Below, piece after piece: positions 7,549 through 15,107 of a stretch of DNA of 29,138 nucleotides. The stretch comes from JADFUZ01 sp034430415 (lineage in GTDB: Bacteria; Chloroflexota; Dehalococcoidia; GIF9; AB-539-J10): the NCBI GenBank assembly GCA_034430415.1, contig DAOUEN010000126.1:1-29138 (forward strand), in the 5' to 3' direction. The translations under genes and the position numbers were made by a program. Under the pieces are notes generated by a model. It was not told where the DNA came from. It worked only from the letters and a program-made list of their open reading frames with translations, and did not search any database. Every line of letters begins with the position of its first letter. Position 1 is the stretch's first letter.

Positions 7549-8166
7549 ATGCTGCGGAGCATTATTGGCAGGAAAGCAGGTATGACGCAACTGTTCTTGG
7601 ACAACGGGCAGTTGGCGGCGGTGACTGCTATTGAGGCGGGCCCTTGCCTTGTTGCACAGGTAAAGGAACGAGACAGGGATGGCTACGATGCTGTCCAGAT
7701 GGGTTTTGGAGAAACCAGACGTCTCAATGCTCCAGAGGAAGGTCATCTTCGGGATATTGGCAAGGTTGGTCACCTGCGCGAGTTTAGAGCTGAAGATATG
7801 AGCTCAGTGAAGCGCGGTGATAAGGTCGATCTTGGCTTTCTGAAAGCAGGGGACCTGGTGAATGTGAGCGGCATATCAAAAGGAAAAGGCTTCGCCGGGG
7901 TGGTGAAGCGCTATCATTTCCGCGGTGGGCCAAAGACCCATGGACAATCGGATCGTCATCGTGCTCCTGGTTCGATTGGCGCTACCACGTCGCCGGGACG
8001 GGTGCTCAAAGGGAAGAAGATGGCGGGACATATGGGACACGAGAGAGTTACGGCACGAAATCTGGAAGTGGTCAAAGTTGACGTTGAGCGCAATCTGCTC
8101 TTGGTAAGAGGATCAGTTCCGGGGGCTGTGAGAGGATTGCTGGCTATCAGAAAGGTGGGGGCGTAG
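7549..8166 (+). CDS. rplC: 50S ribosomal protein L3
   Basis: L3 is an early 23S rRNA-binding protein whose extension reaches toward the peptidyl transferase centre. The 205-aa product shows IIGRKAGMTQLF at the N-terminus, then KGKGFAGVVKRYHF and GPKTHGQSDRHRAPGSIG, and the C-terminal barrel. GGAGG precedes the ATG. It lies 7 bases after rpsJ and 1 base before rplD. Confidence 0.97.
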   Translation: MLRSIIGRKAGMTQLFLDNGQLAAVTAIEAGPCLVAQVKERDRDGYDAVQMGFGETRRLNAPEEGHLRDIGKVGHLREFRAEDMSSVKRGDKVDLGFLKAGDLVNVSGISKGKGFAGVVKRYHFRGGPKTHGQSDRHRAPGSIGATTSPGRVLKGKKMAGHMGHERVTARNLEVVKVDVERNLLLVRGSVPGAVRGLLAIRKVGA

Positions 8167-8167
8167 A

Positions 8168-8815
8168 GTGCAGATTCCACTCTATGACTTGCCCGGCGAA
8201 ACCGCTGGCCATGTGGAGATGAGAGATGATGTCTTTGCAGTCCCATTCAATGAGGCAGTAGTACATCAGGCTATGGTAAGGCAGCTGGCCAATCGGCGTC
8301 AGGGCACCGCGTCCACAAAGACGAGGGGAGACGTTTGTGGCAGTACAGCGAAACTCTTCCGTCAGAAAGGTACTGGCAGGGCGCGGCGGGGGAACGTGAA
8401 GTCGCCCCTGCTTAGGGGGGGTGGGGTGGCGTTCGGCCCTGCACCGCGGTCATATCGCCAGTCAATGCCCAAAGGAATGAGGCGATTGGCCTTACGGTGT
8501 CTGCTTTCCCTCAAAGTAAGGGAGGGAAAGATCAAGGCGGTACAAGAACTGACGTTGCAGAAACCAAGCACCAAGGACCTGGCTCGTATTCTGGCAGCGC
8601 TCGGCGTTGATGGCTCTGCTCTAATTGTCACCGAGCGATCGCAGCCGACCTTGGTCAAGTCAGCTGGCAATCTGCCGGATACCAGGGTGTTGCCTTCAGC
8701 TCTGCTAAGTGTTGTGGACTTGCTTTCCTATGATACGTTAATAGCTACGGCTCCTGCACTGCGCAATATGGAGAGAATCTGGGGACGGGAGGCTATTGAG
8801 AATGCATCTTCTTGA
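8168..8815 (+). CDS. rplD: 50S ribosomal protein L4
   Basis: L4 binds 23S rRNA and its loop lines the peptide exit tunnel. The 215-aa product has the tunnel-loop region STKTRGDVCG, KLFRQKGTGRARRG and GGGVAFGPAPRSY, and an ordinary globular domain. The start is GTG at 8168. It overlaps rplW by 14 bases. In E. coli L4 represses the S10 operon through a leader; no equivalent leader is present upstream of rpsJ. Confidence 0.96.
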   Translation: MQIPLYDLPGETAGHVEMRDDVFAVPFNEAVVHQAMVRQLANRRQGTASTKTRGDVCGSTAKLFRQKGTGRARRGNVKSPLLRGGGVAFGPAPRSYRQSMPKGMRRLALRCLLSLKVREGKIKAVQELTLQKPSTKDLARILAALGVDGSALIVTERSQPTLVKSAGNLPDTRVLPSALLSVVDLLSYDTLIATAPALRNMERIWGREAIENASS

Positions 8816-9086
8816 GGTGTTGCGGCGCCCTGTGATTACGGAGAAAGCTACTTACCTTCAGCAAGAGAACAAGTATGTGTTCGAGGTGGCGAGAGGAGCT
8901 AGCAAGCCTCAGATCAGGGATGCGGTTGAGAAGGCCTTCAAGGTGAAGGTGGCGAAAGTAACTGTGATGACCGTTTCGGGCAAAACAAAAAGAATGGGAA
9001 GGCGGGAGATAACCGGCCCTTCCTGGAAGAAAGCAATAGTCAGTTTGGAGCCTGGGCACAAGGTTAGCTTCTTTGAAGGAGTCTAA
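8802..9086 (+). CDS. rplW: 50S ribosomal protein L23
   Basis: L23 sits at the tunnel exit and is the docking site for trigger factor and SRP. The 94-aa product has the family pattern LRRPVITEKATYL, YVFEVARGASKPQI and KVAKVTVMTVSGKTKRMGR. I chose the ATG at 8802 because GGGAGG then stands about 9 bases upstream; the TTG at 8796 is too close to it. It is followed by an unusual 222-base interval before rplB, which holds a hairpin and a bS22-like gene. Confidence 0.95.
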   Translation: MHLLEVLRRPVITEKATYLQQENKYVFEVARGASKPQIRDAVEKAFKVKVAKVTVMTVSGKTKRMGRREITGPSWKKAIVSLEPGHKVSFFEGV

Positions 9087-9121
9087 GCTGTTCGCCACGA
9101 ATGGAGCGACGTTGGTCAATA

Positions 9122-9161
9122 CCAGCCGGAGTGTTTCTACGGATCTCTCTGCTCTGGCTGG
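9122..9161 (+). promoter_or_regulatory. RNA hairpin between rplW and the bS22-like gene
   Basis: CCAGCCGGAG (9122-9131) pairs with CTCTGGCTGG (9152-9161), giving a 10-bp stem with one G-U pair and a 20-base loop. No T run follows, so it is not an intrinsic terminator. It ends 8 bases before the ribosome-binding site of the small gene. It may be a regulatory, processing or stabilising element in the S10-operon mRNA. Confidence 0.55.
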
Positions 9162-9169
9162 GAGAATAT

Positions 9170-9178
9170 GAGGTGATC
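9170..9178 (+). promoter_or_regulatory. Extended Shine-Dalgarno of the bS22-like gene
   Basis: GAGGTGATC is a nine-base complement to the 3' end of 16S rRNA (anti-SD). Its GAGG core ends 6 bases before the TTG at 9180. This match decides the start codon of an otherwise easily missed 31-codon gene. Confidence 0.75.
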
Positions 9179-9179
9179 T

Positions 9180-9275
9180 TTGGGATCTGTTATTAAGTGG
9201 AGAAAGAAGAAGATGTCGAAGCACCAGCACCAGAAGCTTCTAAAGAAGACTCGTTGGCAGAGGAAGCATTCGTAG
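9180..9275 (+). CDS. bS22-like small ribosomal protein (AURKAIP1/COX24 type)
   Basis: This is a 31-aa, very basic protein. It begins MGSVIKWRKKKMSK, continues HQHQKLLKKTR and ends WQRKHS. From memory, the actinobacterial ribosomal protein bS22 begins MGSVIKKRRKRMSK and contains KHRK, LLRRTR and VQRRK, so the two line up from end to end without gaps apart from the last few residues. bS22 was found bound to the mycobacterial 30S subunit and belongs to the AURKAIP1/COX24 domain group shared with mitochondria. The TTG start has an extended Shine-Dalgarno. The gene lies between rplW and rplB inside the ribosomal cluster, which supports a ribosomal role. A shorter start (ATG, 9213) is possible but would lose the conserved N-terminus. 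Confidence 0.82.
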   Translation: MGSVIKWRKKKMSKHQHQKLLKKTRWQRKHS

Positions 9276-9308
9276 CGCTGTCAGCACACCCGTAAAGAAG
9301 GACAATAC

Positions 9309-10130
9309 ATGGCAATTAAAGTGTACAAGCCGACTTCCCCTGGCAGAAGATGGAAGGTCGGAGCAAATCTTGAAGGTGTGAGCAAGGTAGCTCCTGAGAA
9401 GTCTTTGCTTGTCTCATTGCCGAAGAAGGCGGGACGCAACAATCGGGGCGTGATAACGGTTCGCCATCGCGGTGGAGGTAACAAGCGCAAGCTTCGAATT
9501 ATCGACTTCAAGAGAGACAAAGCTGACATTCCAGGGAAAGTGGCGTCTATTGAGTATGATCCGAATCGCTCAGCTCGAATTGCCTTGGTTCACTATGTTG
9601 ATGGGGAGAAGCGCTATATCCTAGCCCCGTCGGGCCTCGAAGTGGGTGATGCCATAATGGCTGGAGAGGATGTGGCCAAGAAACCTGGCAATGCTTTGCC
9701 GCTGGGATTGATCCCCGTAGGCACTCCAGTTCATAGCGTTGAGCTTGAACCGGGCAAGGGGGGCCAGCTTGTTCGCAGTGCCGGATCTGCGGCACAAGTC
9801 ATGAGCAAGGAAGGCAAGTATGTTTTGCTGCGCCTACCGTCAGGAGAACTGCGGAAGTTCCACCACAGGTGCTGGGCCACTGTTGGCCAGATTGGCAACG
9901 CTGATCACAGAAATGTAAAGTTCGGCCGTGCTGGACACAAGAGGTGGATGGGCATTCGCCCCTCGGTGCGCGGTTCAGCCATGACCCCCAGGGATCATCC
10001 TCATGGAGGGGGTGAAGGGAGATCTCCACGAGGGATGCCCCCGAAGACACCTTGGGGCAAACCAGCCTTTGGTGTCAAGACGCGACGCCGCAAAGTGTCA
10101 AACAAAATGATCGTCAAGCGGAGGGAGTAG
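9309..10130 (+). CDS. rplB: 50S ribosomal protein L2
   Basis: L2 is needed for subunit association and for an active peptidyl transferase centre. The 273-aa product is full length, with MAIKVYKPTSPGRRW at the start, HRGGGNKRKLRIIDF, the SH3-like core GKGGQLVRSAGSAAQ, and the conserved MTPRDHPHGGGEGRSP, which holds the functionally important histidine. It ends in a basic tail. rpsS begins 1 base after its stop. Confidence 0.98.
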   Translation: MAIKVYKPTSPGRRWKVGANLEGVSKVAPEKSLLVSLPKKAGRNNRGVITVRHRGGGNKRKLRIIDFKRDKADIPGKVASIEYDPNRSARIALVHYVDGEKRYILAPSGLEVGDAIMAGEDVAKKPGNALPLGLIPVGTPVHSVELEPGKGGQLVRSAGSAAQVMSKEGKYVLLRLPSGELRKFHHRCWATVGQIGNADHRNVKFGRAGHKRWMGIRPSVRGSAMTPRDHPHGGGEGRSPRGMPPKTPWGKPAFGVKTRRRKVSNKMIVKRRE

Positions 10131-10131
10131 A

Positions 10132-10419
10132 ATGGGAAGATCACTGAAGAAAGGTCCCTATTGCGATGCCAAATTGATCAAGAAGATAGAGGCGGTTGAT
10201 AGCTCAGGCAAGAAGGCGGTGGTGAGGACGTGGTCTCGGGCTTCTACTGTGCTGCCTCTCATGATAGGGCACACTATTGCTGTGCACAACGGCAGAAAGC
10301 ACGTACCCATCTTCATAACTGAGAATATGGTGGGGCATAAATTGGGTGAATTCGTACCCACTCGAACCTTTAGAGGCCATGTGGCCAAGGCCAGGGCAGC
10401 GGCGCAGGCGAGGAGCTAG
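10132..10419 (+). CDS. rpsS: 30S ribosomal protein S19
   Basis: S19 lies in the 30S head and contacts S13 and the A-site finger. The 95-aa product has MGRSLKKGPYCDAKL, VVRTWSRASTVLPLMIGHTI and HKLGEFVPTRTFRGH, all typical. GGAGG near the end of rplB provides the ribosome-binding site. It is in the canonical order rplB-rpsS-rplV. Confidence 0.98.
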   Translation: MGRSLKKGPYCDAKLIKKIEAVDSSGKKAVVRTWSRASTVLPLMIGHTIAVHNGRKHVPIFITENMVGHKLGEFVPTRTFRGHVAKARAAAQARS

Positions 10420-10425
10420 GCCAAC

Positions 10426-10758
10426 GTGAAAGTAAGAGCTGTTGCTAGGGATGTTGGTATTTCACCAAGAAAGGTTATCTTGGCCGTGAATGCGGTTAGG
10501 GGCAGAGAGGTGAACGAAGCTTTGAGTATTCTGAATTTCTTACCTACCCCAGCAGCCAGAGCCGTGGCCAAGGTGGTCAAGTCGGCGGCTGCTTGTGCGG
10601 AGGATAATTTCCAGACGTCGCCTGCCGATCTCAAGATTGCTGATATTTTCGCTGACAAGGGTCGTACCTTGAAGAGATGGCGTCCAAAGTCTAGGGGAAG
10701 AATAAGCCCTATTCTGAAGCGGTCCAGCAATATCACGGTATTCGTGGAGGAGAAGTAG
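10426..10758 (+). CDS. rplV: 50S ribosomal protein L22
   Basis: L22 lines the exit tunnel opposite L4 with a long beta hairpin. The 110-aa product has VRAVARDVGISPRKVILAV, the AVAKVVKSAAACAE helix, and the hairpin region GRTLKRWRPKSRGRISPI. The start is GTG. Its last codons encode the purine-rich ribosome-binding site (GGAGGAGAAG) used by rpsC, which starts 1 base after the stop. Confidence 0.97.
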   Translation: MKVRAVARDVGISPRKVILAVNAVRGREVNEALSILNFLPTPAARAVAKVVKSAAACAEDNFQTSPADLKIADIFADKGRTLKRWRPKSRGRISPILKRSSNITVFVEEK

Positions 10759-10759
10759 C

Positions 10760-11431
10760 TTGGGACACAAAGTTCATCCTTTGGGCTTTAGACTGGGAAT
10801 CATCAAGGAATGGCAGGCCAGGTGGTATGCTGAGAAAGGCTATGCTGGGATGTTGCAGCAAGACTTCAAACTGCGTCGCACTATTGAGCGGAAATCTCGA
10901 GAGTGCGGCATTTCCCGCGTTGACATTGAGCGGGCTGGAGGCGAGGTGAGTCTAACGGTCTACTCCGCCAGGCCTGGCATCCTGATTGGCAGAGGGGGGC
11001 AGAGTGTGGAGGCACTGAGGGCTCAGTTGGAGAGAGTCAGTGGAGAGAGAATAAGACTGACAATCAAGGAAGTTGAGCGACCTGAGTTGGTAGCTTGTTT
11101 GGTAGCTCACAACATAGCCGAGCGGATCGAAGCCAGAGTGCCGTTCCGCCGGGTGATGAAACAGGCTACCTTTCGGACTTTGCAGGCTGGGGCCAAGGGG
11201 ATAAGAATAAAGTGCTCTGGAAGACTCGGCGGGCGCGAAATCGCCCGTTCTGAAACCCTTCACCAGGGTCGAATGCCATTGCATACGCTGCGCGCAGATA
11301 TCGACTATGGTTTCATAGAGGCACGTACCGTGATGGGACGCATTGGAGTCAAGGTGTGGGTCTACAGGGGCGATGTGCTCCCGGAAGTGAGGACAGAAAG
11401 TGCTACAACCGAGCCGAGTGAAGTATCGTAA
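10760..11431 (+). CDS. rpsC: 30S ribosomal protein S3
   Basis: S3 lies at the mRNA entry channel and takes part in mRNA unwinding. The 223-aa product has the N-terminus MGHKVHPLGFRLG, a KH domain with GRGG at 77-80, and the C-terminal domain with GRLGGREIARSE and GVKVWVYRGD. The start is TTG at 10760. It overlaps rplP by 32 bases, more than most neighbours here, so its short C-terminal tail (TESATTEPSEVS) shares DNA with the start of L16. Confidence 0.97.
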   Translation: MGHKVHPLGFRLGIIKEWQARWYAEKGYAGMLQQDFKLRRTIERKSRECGISRVDIERAGGEVSLTVYSARPGILIGRGGQSVEALRAQLERVSGERIRLTIKEVERPELVACLVAHNIAERIEARVPFRRVMKQATFRTLQAGAKGIRIKCSGRLGGREIARSETLHQGRMPLHTLRADIDYGFIEARTVMGRIGVKVWVYRGDVLPEVRTESATTEPSEVS

Positions 11432-11825
11432 AGTCCACAGGGGTAGGCGGAAGGGAGCGGCTCACAGTGGAGATACTATTGCCTTTGGGGAATTTGGCTT
11501 GAAGGCTGAGGGAAATGCTTGGATAACAGCAAGGCAAATTGAAGCAACACGCCGCGTCTTTGTGCGGTATCTGCGGCACGGCGGCCGTCTATGGGTGCGG
11601 GTTTTTCCAGATAAAGTGGTGACCAAGAAGCCGGCGGAGACGAGGATGGGTGGTGGCAAAGGTGCTCCTGATCACTGGGTAGCGGTGGTCAAACGAGGCA
11701 GAATTATGTTTGAACTGGCTGGTGTAAGCGAAGACGTAGCTCGGAAGGCGGTACATCTCGCCAGCTACAAACTCCCTATCGCTGCTAGCTTTGCAGTAGG
11801 AGAGGGGACGAGAATTGAAAGTTGA
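11400..11825 (+). CDS. rplP: 50S ribosomal protein L16
   Basis: L16 organises the A-site region of the 50S subunit and is needed for assembly. The 141-aa product has MLQPSRVKYRKVHRGR, GGRLWVRVFPDKVVTKKPAETRMGGGKG (a conserved block, about residues 61-88) and WVAVVKRGRIMFE. The GTG at 11400 gives the conserved N-terminus and lies inside the end of rpsC. It also overlaps rpmC by 11 bases. Confidence 0.97.
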   Translation: MLQPSRVKYRKVHRGRRKGAAHSGDTIAFGEFGLKAEGNAWITARQIEATRRVFVRYLRHGGRLWVRVFPDKVVTKKPAETRMGGGKGAPDHWVAVVKRGRIMFELAGVSEDVARKAVHLASYKLPIAASFAVGEGTRIES

Positions 11826-12012
11826 CCAAGTTCGTGCCCTCGGCGACGAGGAGATGCGCAAGAAGCTCGAAGAGGCTCATGAGGAGTTGTTCAAGCTGAG
11901 ATTTCGGCTGGCAACTCGGCAGTTAACTAACCATCGTGAGCTGTCCAAGGTCAAGAGAGACATTGCGAGAATGAGGACTATCTTGAGGGAGAGGGAACTG
12001 GGCGCTAGGTGA
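11815..12012 (+). CDS. rpmC: 50S ribosomal protein L29
   Basis: L29 is a small two-helix protein near the tunnel exit beside L23. The 65-aa product shows the helical hairpin with EEAHEELFKLRFRLATRQL and the conserved VKRDIARMRTILRER. The start is TTG at 11815, inside the end of rplP, with GGAGAGGGG a short distance upstream. It is followed by rpsQ 7 bases later. Confidence 0.95.
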   Translation: MKVDQVRALGDEEMRKKLEEAHEELFKLRFRLATRQLTNHRELSKVKRDIARMRTILRERELGAR

Positions 12013-12019
12013 GCTACGC

Positions 12020-12292
12020 ATGGAAAAGAGAAAGACTAGAGTCGGCCAAGTAGTGAGTGACAAGATGGACAAGACGGTGGTGGTGGCTGTAGAAACTAGG
12101 AGACATCATCCCTTGTACAAGAAAGCTGTCAAGCATGTCAAGAGGTACAAGGCTCACGACGCGAATAATGTCTGCAAAATCGGGGATGAGGTGAGAATTG
12201 CGGAGACGCGCCCTCTGTCGAAAGAGAAGCGATGGCGTGTAGTGGAAATAATGTCGCAGAGGGAATCGGCTGAAGAGAGCCAACCAGGGTAG
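12020..12292 (+). CDS. rpsQ: 30S ribosomal protein S17
   Basis: S17 is a primary 16S rRNA-binding protein with an OB fold. The 90-aa product has KTRVGQVVSDKMDKTVVV, HPLYKKAVKHVKRYKAHD and the ETRPLSKEKRWRVVEI strand typical of the family. A short hydrophilic tail follows. It is in the usual place between rpmC and rplN. Confidence 0.97.
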   Translation: MEKRKTRVGQVVSDKMDKTVVVAVETRRHHPLYKKAVKHVKRYKAHDANNVCKIGDEVRIAETRPLSKEKRWRVVEIMSQRESAEESQPG

Positions 12293-12298
12293 AGAAGA

Positions 12299-12667
12299 AT
12301 GATCCAGACTCAAACCAGATTGAAGATAGCTGATAACACGGGAGCCAAGCAAATCATGTGTATCGGCGTTCCCGGGGGAACCAGGAGACGATACGCGCAT
12401 GTTGGCGACATCATCGTTGCCACGGTGAAGCAGGCTATACCGCACGGAGCGGTAAAGAAGGGCGAGGTGGTGAAAGCCGTAGTTGTACGCGTAGCTAAAC
12501 CGTATCGTCGCTCCGACGGTTCCTATATCAGGTTTGACGAGAATGCTGCGGTAATTCTCGGTGAGAAGAACAACCCTCAAGGTAGCCGCATTTTCGGTCC
12601 CGTGGCCCGAGAGCTCAGGGAGAAGAGATTCACCAAGATAATATCCTTGGCCCCGGAGGTTCTCTGA
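12299..12667 (+). CDS. rplN: 50S ribosomal protein L14
   Basis: L14 forms part of an intersubunit bridge and is the docking site of RsfS. The 122-aa product starts MIQTQTRLKIADNTGAKQI and contains GDIIVATVKQAIP, RSDGSYIRFDENAAVIL and GPVARELREK, all family hallmarks at the standard length. rplX follows after 1 base. Confidence 0.98.
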   Translation: MIQTQTRLKIADNTGAKQIMCIGVPGGTRRRYAHVGDIIVATVKQAIPHGAVKKGEVVKAVVVRVAKPYRRSDGSYIRFDENAAVILGEKNNPQGSRIFGPVARELREKRFTKIISLAPEVL

Positions 12668-12668
12668 A

Positions 12669-12980
12669 GTGAAAGTCAGGAAGAACGACACTGTTGTTGT
12701 GATAGGCGGGAAGGACAGAGGCAAGAAGGGCAAAGTGCGTCGTGCCCTCCCTGAGAAGGAGAGCGTGGTGGTGGAGGGGCTCAATATGATCAAGCGGCAT
12801 TCTCGATCAGGTAGAGCAGCTCGGCAGGCGGGCATAATTGAACTTGAAGCTCCGCTCCATGTGTCCAAAGTAATGCTGGTATGCGATAAGTGCAACAAGC
12901 CTACGCGAGTTGGATCCCGTGTCTTGGAGGATGGGAAGAGAGTGCGCATTTGTCGTTTGTGCCAGGAAGTAATTGACTGA
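12669..12980 (+). CDS. rplX: 50S ribosomal protein L24 (zinc-ribbon form)
   Basis: L24 is an assembly-initiating 23S rRNA-binding protein with a KOW fold. The 103-aa product has VRKNDTVVVIGGKDRGKKG and EGLNMIKRH. Its C-terminal part carries two CxxC pairs (C72/C75 and C95/C98), indicating the zinc-binding form. The start is GTG, 1 base after the rplN stop. Confidence 0.97.
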   Translation: MKVRKNDTVVVIGGKDRGKKGKVRRALPEKESVVVEGLNMIKRHSRSGRAARQAGIIELEAPLHVSKVMLVCDKCNKPTRVGSRVLEDGKRVRICRLCQEVID

Positions 12981-12992
12981 GAGGATTTGACT

Positions 12993-13538
12993 GTGACAGC
13001 TCGCTTGAGAGAGAAATACCTAGCGGAGGTGGTTCCCGAGCTCAAGACCAGGCTGGGCCGGAGCAATGTCATGGAGTTGCCCAAGTTGGAGAAAATAGTG
13101 GTGAGCATTGGCCTGGGCGAAGCCATTCAGAACGCCAAGGCCCTGGAGTCAGCGGAAAGGGACCTGGCTACTGTGTGTGGGCAACATCCCGTGGTCACAC
13201 GGGCCAAGAGGTCTGTCGCTGCCTTCAAGCTGAGAACTGGAATGCCTATTGGGATGATGGCGACACTACGAGGCAGGCGGATGTACGATTTCTTTGACAG
13301 GCTGGTCAATGTAGTTCTGCCACGCTTCCGTGATTTCCGCGGCCTTTCTCGGGATTCCTTCGATGGCCGGGGAAACTACAACTTGGGTATGAAGGAACAG
13401 ATAGTCTTCCCCGAGATTGACTATGACAAGATAGACAAAGTCCGTGGGCTTCAGGTGACTATAGTCACCACAGCCGAGCGCGACGATGAGGCTAGGAGCT
13501 TGCTGGAGTTAATGGGCATGCCCTTTGAGAAGAATTGA
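12993..13538 (+). CDS. rplE: 50S ribosomal protein L5
   Basis: L5 binds 5S rRNA in the central protuberance and contacts P-site tRNA. The 181-aa product has PKLEKIVVSIGLGEAIQN, RAKRSVAAFKLRTGMPIG and RDFRGLSRDSFDGRGNYNLG. I prefer the GTG at 12993, because GAGGA (12981-12985) is then 7 bases upstream; a TTG at 12987 would be 1 base from it. rpsZ follows after 1 base. Confidence 0.96.
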   Translation: MTARLREKYLAEVVPELKTRLGRSNVMELPKLEKIVVSIGLGEAIQNAKALESAERDLATVCGQHPVVTRAKRSVAAFKLRTGMPIGMMATLRGRRMYDFFDRLVNVVLPRFRDFRGLSRDSFDGRGNYNLGMKEQIVFPEIDYDKIDKVRGLQVTIVTTAERDDEARSLLELMGMPFEKN

Positions 13539-13539
13539 A

Positions 13540-13725
13540 ATGGCAAAGACGTCTAAGATCGTAAAGTCAAAACGACCGCCCAAGTACCGGGTACAGCAAC
13601 GCAACCGCTGCCAGTTGTGTGGCAGGGCACGCGGCTACATGCGCAAGTTTGGCCTGTGCCGTATTTGCTTCCGGAAGTTTGCCTTAGCGGGCGAGATTCC
13701 AGGAGTAAGGAAATCAAGTTGGTGA
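13540..13725 (+). CDS. rpsZ: 30S ribosomal protein S14, zinc type
   Basis: This is the short (61 aa) S14 of the 30S head, also called type Z. It has two CxxC pairs, C24/C27 and C40/C43, in RCQLCGRARGYMRKFGLCRICF, and the conserved ending AGEIPGVRKSSW. The ATG at 13540 starts MAKTSKIVK; an in-frame TTG five codons earlier lies inside rplE and is less likely. Confidence 0.97.
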   Translation: MAKTSKIVKSKRPPKYRVQQRNRCQLCGRARGYMRKFGLCRICFRKFALAGEIPGVRKSSW

Positions 13726-13735
13726 GGGAGTCTAA

Positions 13736-14131
13736 ATGACAGTCACTGATCCGGTCGCCGATATGTTGACGCGCATCCGCAACGCTATCATGGCAGGTCA
13801 CGATAGTGTGTTGGTACCCTCGTCTGGAGTGAAGCTGTCTATTGCGCGGATCCTTAAGGAGGAAGGCTTCGTCGACGACTATGAGAATCTGGAGGGGAAG
13901 CCGCAGCGAACGATCCGCCTGCGTCTCAAGTATGTAGACAAGCAGCCAGCCTTGCTCGGTCTGGAGAAGGTGAGCAAACCAGGCCTGAGGGTCTATGTGA
14001 ATCGCCGAGAGGTTCCCCGTGCCTACGGAGGTCTGGGAATCGCGATTGTCTCTACATCTCAAGGTGTCATGACGGGCCGGGAGGCATGGCGACGCCATCT
14101 TGGCGGCGAAGTACTGTGTTATGTCTGGTAG
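13736..14131 (+). CDS. rpsH: 30S ribosomal protein S8
   Basis: S8 binds helix 21 of 16S rRNA and, in enterobacteria, represses the spc operon. The 131-aa product has DPVADMLTRIRNAIMAGHD, VPSSGVKLSIARILKEEGF and the C-terminal YGGLGIAIVSTSQGVMT and GGEVLCYVW. It starts 10 bases after rpsZ with GGGAG upstream. Confidence 0.98.
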   Translation: MTVTDPVADMLTRIRNAIMAGHDSVLVPSSGVKLSIARILKEEGFVDDYENLEGKPQRTIRLRLKYVDKQPALLGLEKVSKPGLRVYVNRREVPRAYGGLGIAIVSTSQGVMTGREAWRRHLGGEVLCYVW

Positions 14132-14150
14132 AGAGGTCTAGGAGTTACGG

Positions 14151-14699
14151 ATGTCTCGAATCGGCTTGCTTCCCATAACAATACCTCAAGGCGTTGAGGT
14201 GAAGATTGAAGGCAATGAGATAAGGGTAAGGGGAGAGAAAGGAGAGCTCTCTCGGCGGCTTATCCCTGATATTTCCGTTTCCATGGAGGATGGGAAGCTG
14301 TTAGTGACACGTCCCAGTGATGATAGGATTCGGCGCTCTCGCCACGGGCTCATGCGCAGCCTCATAGCTAATATGGTGGAGGGAGTCAGCACAGGTTTCC
14401 AGCGCGAATTGCAGGTGAGCGGAGTAGGGTACAAGGTACAGAAGGCGGAGGGCAAACTGTCATTTCAGGTTGGGTACAGTCATACTGTGGAGTTTCCTCT
14501 TCCCCCTGGAATTGACGCGACTGTAGAGGGGACAAACCGTGTCCGCGTCAGTGGCATTGACAAGGAGATTGTCGGCGAGGTAGCAGCCGCGATACGAGCA
14601 ATACGTGCAACTGATCATTACAAAGGGAAAGGAATCACCTACGCGGGGGAGAAACTACATCTTAAGCCTGGCAAGGCGGGCAGAGTATCCAAGGGATAG
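14151..14699 (+). CDS. rplF: 50S ribosomal protein L6
   Basis: L6 lies near the sarcin-ricin loop and the factor-binding site. The 182-aa product begins MSRIGLLPITIPQGVEV, has the two duplicated alpha/beta domains, and carries the family block GKGITYAGEKLHLKPGKAG near the end. It stands between rpsH and rplR as usual. Confidence 0.98.
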   Translation: MSRIGLLPITIPQGVEVKIEGNEIRVRGEKGELSRRLIPDISVSMEDGKLLVTRPSDDRIRRSRHGLMRSLIANMVEGVSTGFQRELQVSGVGYKVQKAEGKLSFQVGYSHTVEFPLPPGIDATVEGTNRVRVSGIDKEIVGEVAAAIRAIRATDHYKGKGITYAGEKLHLKPGKAGRVSKG

Positions 14700-14707
14700 A
14701 GTGTGCA

Positions 14708-15073
14708 ATGGCTAAGTGGAACCAAGGACTACGACGAACGATACGGCACAGGCGGGTGAGAAAGAAGGTGACGGGCACTGTGTCACAGCCCCGATTATGC
14801 GTTTTCCGGAGCCTGAAGCACACTTATGCTCAGGTCATAGATGACACAACCGGGCGGACCCTGGCTTCAGTGAGTACGCTTGACCCTGATGTGAGAGAGA
14901 AGACCGAAGGGGTGGCCAAAGTGAAGAACGCGGAGGCTATAGGTTCTCTGCTCGCAGAGAAAGCACTGGAGAGGGGGATCAACTGTGTTGTCTTTGACCG
15001 GGGTGGCTACAGGTATCATGGCAGGGTCAAGGCTTTGGCTGAAGCAGCCAAGCAAGCGGGACTGAAGTTCTGA
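14708..15073 (+). CDS. rplR: 50S ribosomal protein L18
   Basis: L18 binds 5S rRNA together with L5. The 121-aa product has a basic N-terminal tail (RRTIRHRRVRKKVTG), then RLCVFRSLKHTYAQVIDD and the C-terminal FDRGGYRYHGRVKALAEAA, all characteristic. It is followed by a 34-base interval before rpsE. Confidence 0.97.
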   Translation: MAKWNQGLRRTIRHRRVRKKVTGTVSQPRLCVFRSLKHTYAQVIDDTTGRTLASVSTLDPDVREKTEGVAKVKNAEAIGSLLAEKALERGINCVVFDRGGYRYHGRVKALAEAAKQAGLKF

Positions 15074-15107
15074 CAGCTTAGGCTGAATAGAACGGAAGGG
15101 TTGTCTG

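Noticed and set aside
9197..9295. Acidic 32-codon frame starting GTG (VEKEEDVEAPAPEASK...) overlapping the bS22-like gene
   Set aside because: It begins right after a stop, has no Shine-Dalgarno, and its acidic look follows from reading the lysine-rich codons of the small gene in another frame.
12014..13126. Minus-strand open frame of about 370 codons opposite rpsQ-rplN-rplX-rplE
   Set aside because: It lies entirely antisense to four firmly identified ribosomal genes; its product has no recognisable motif and an odd Ser/Leu/Arg-rich make-up. It is a shadow frame.
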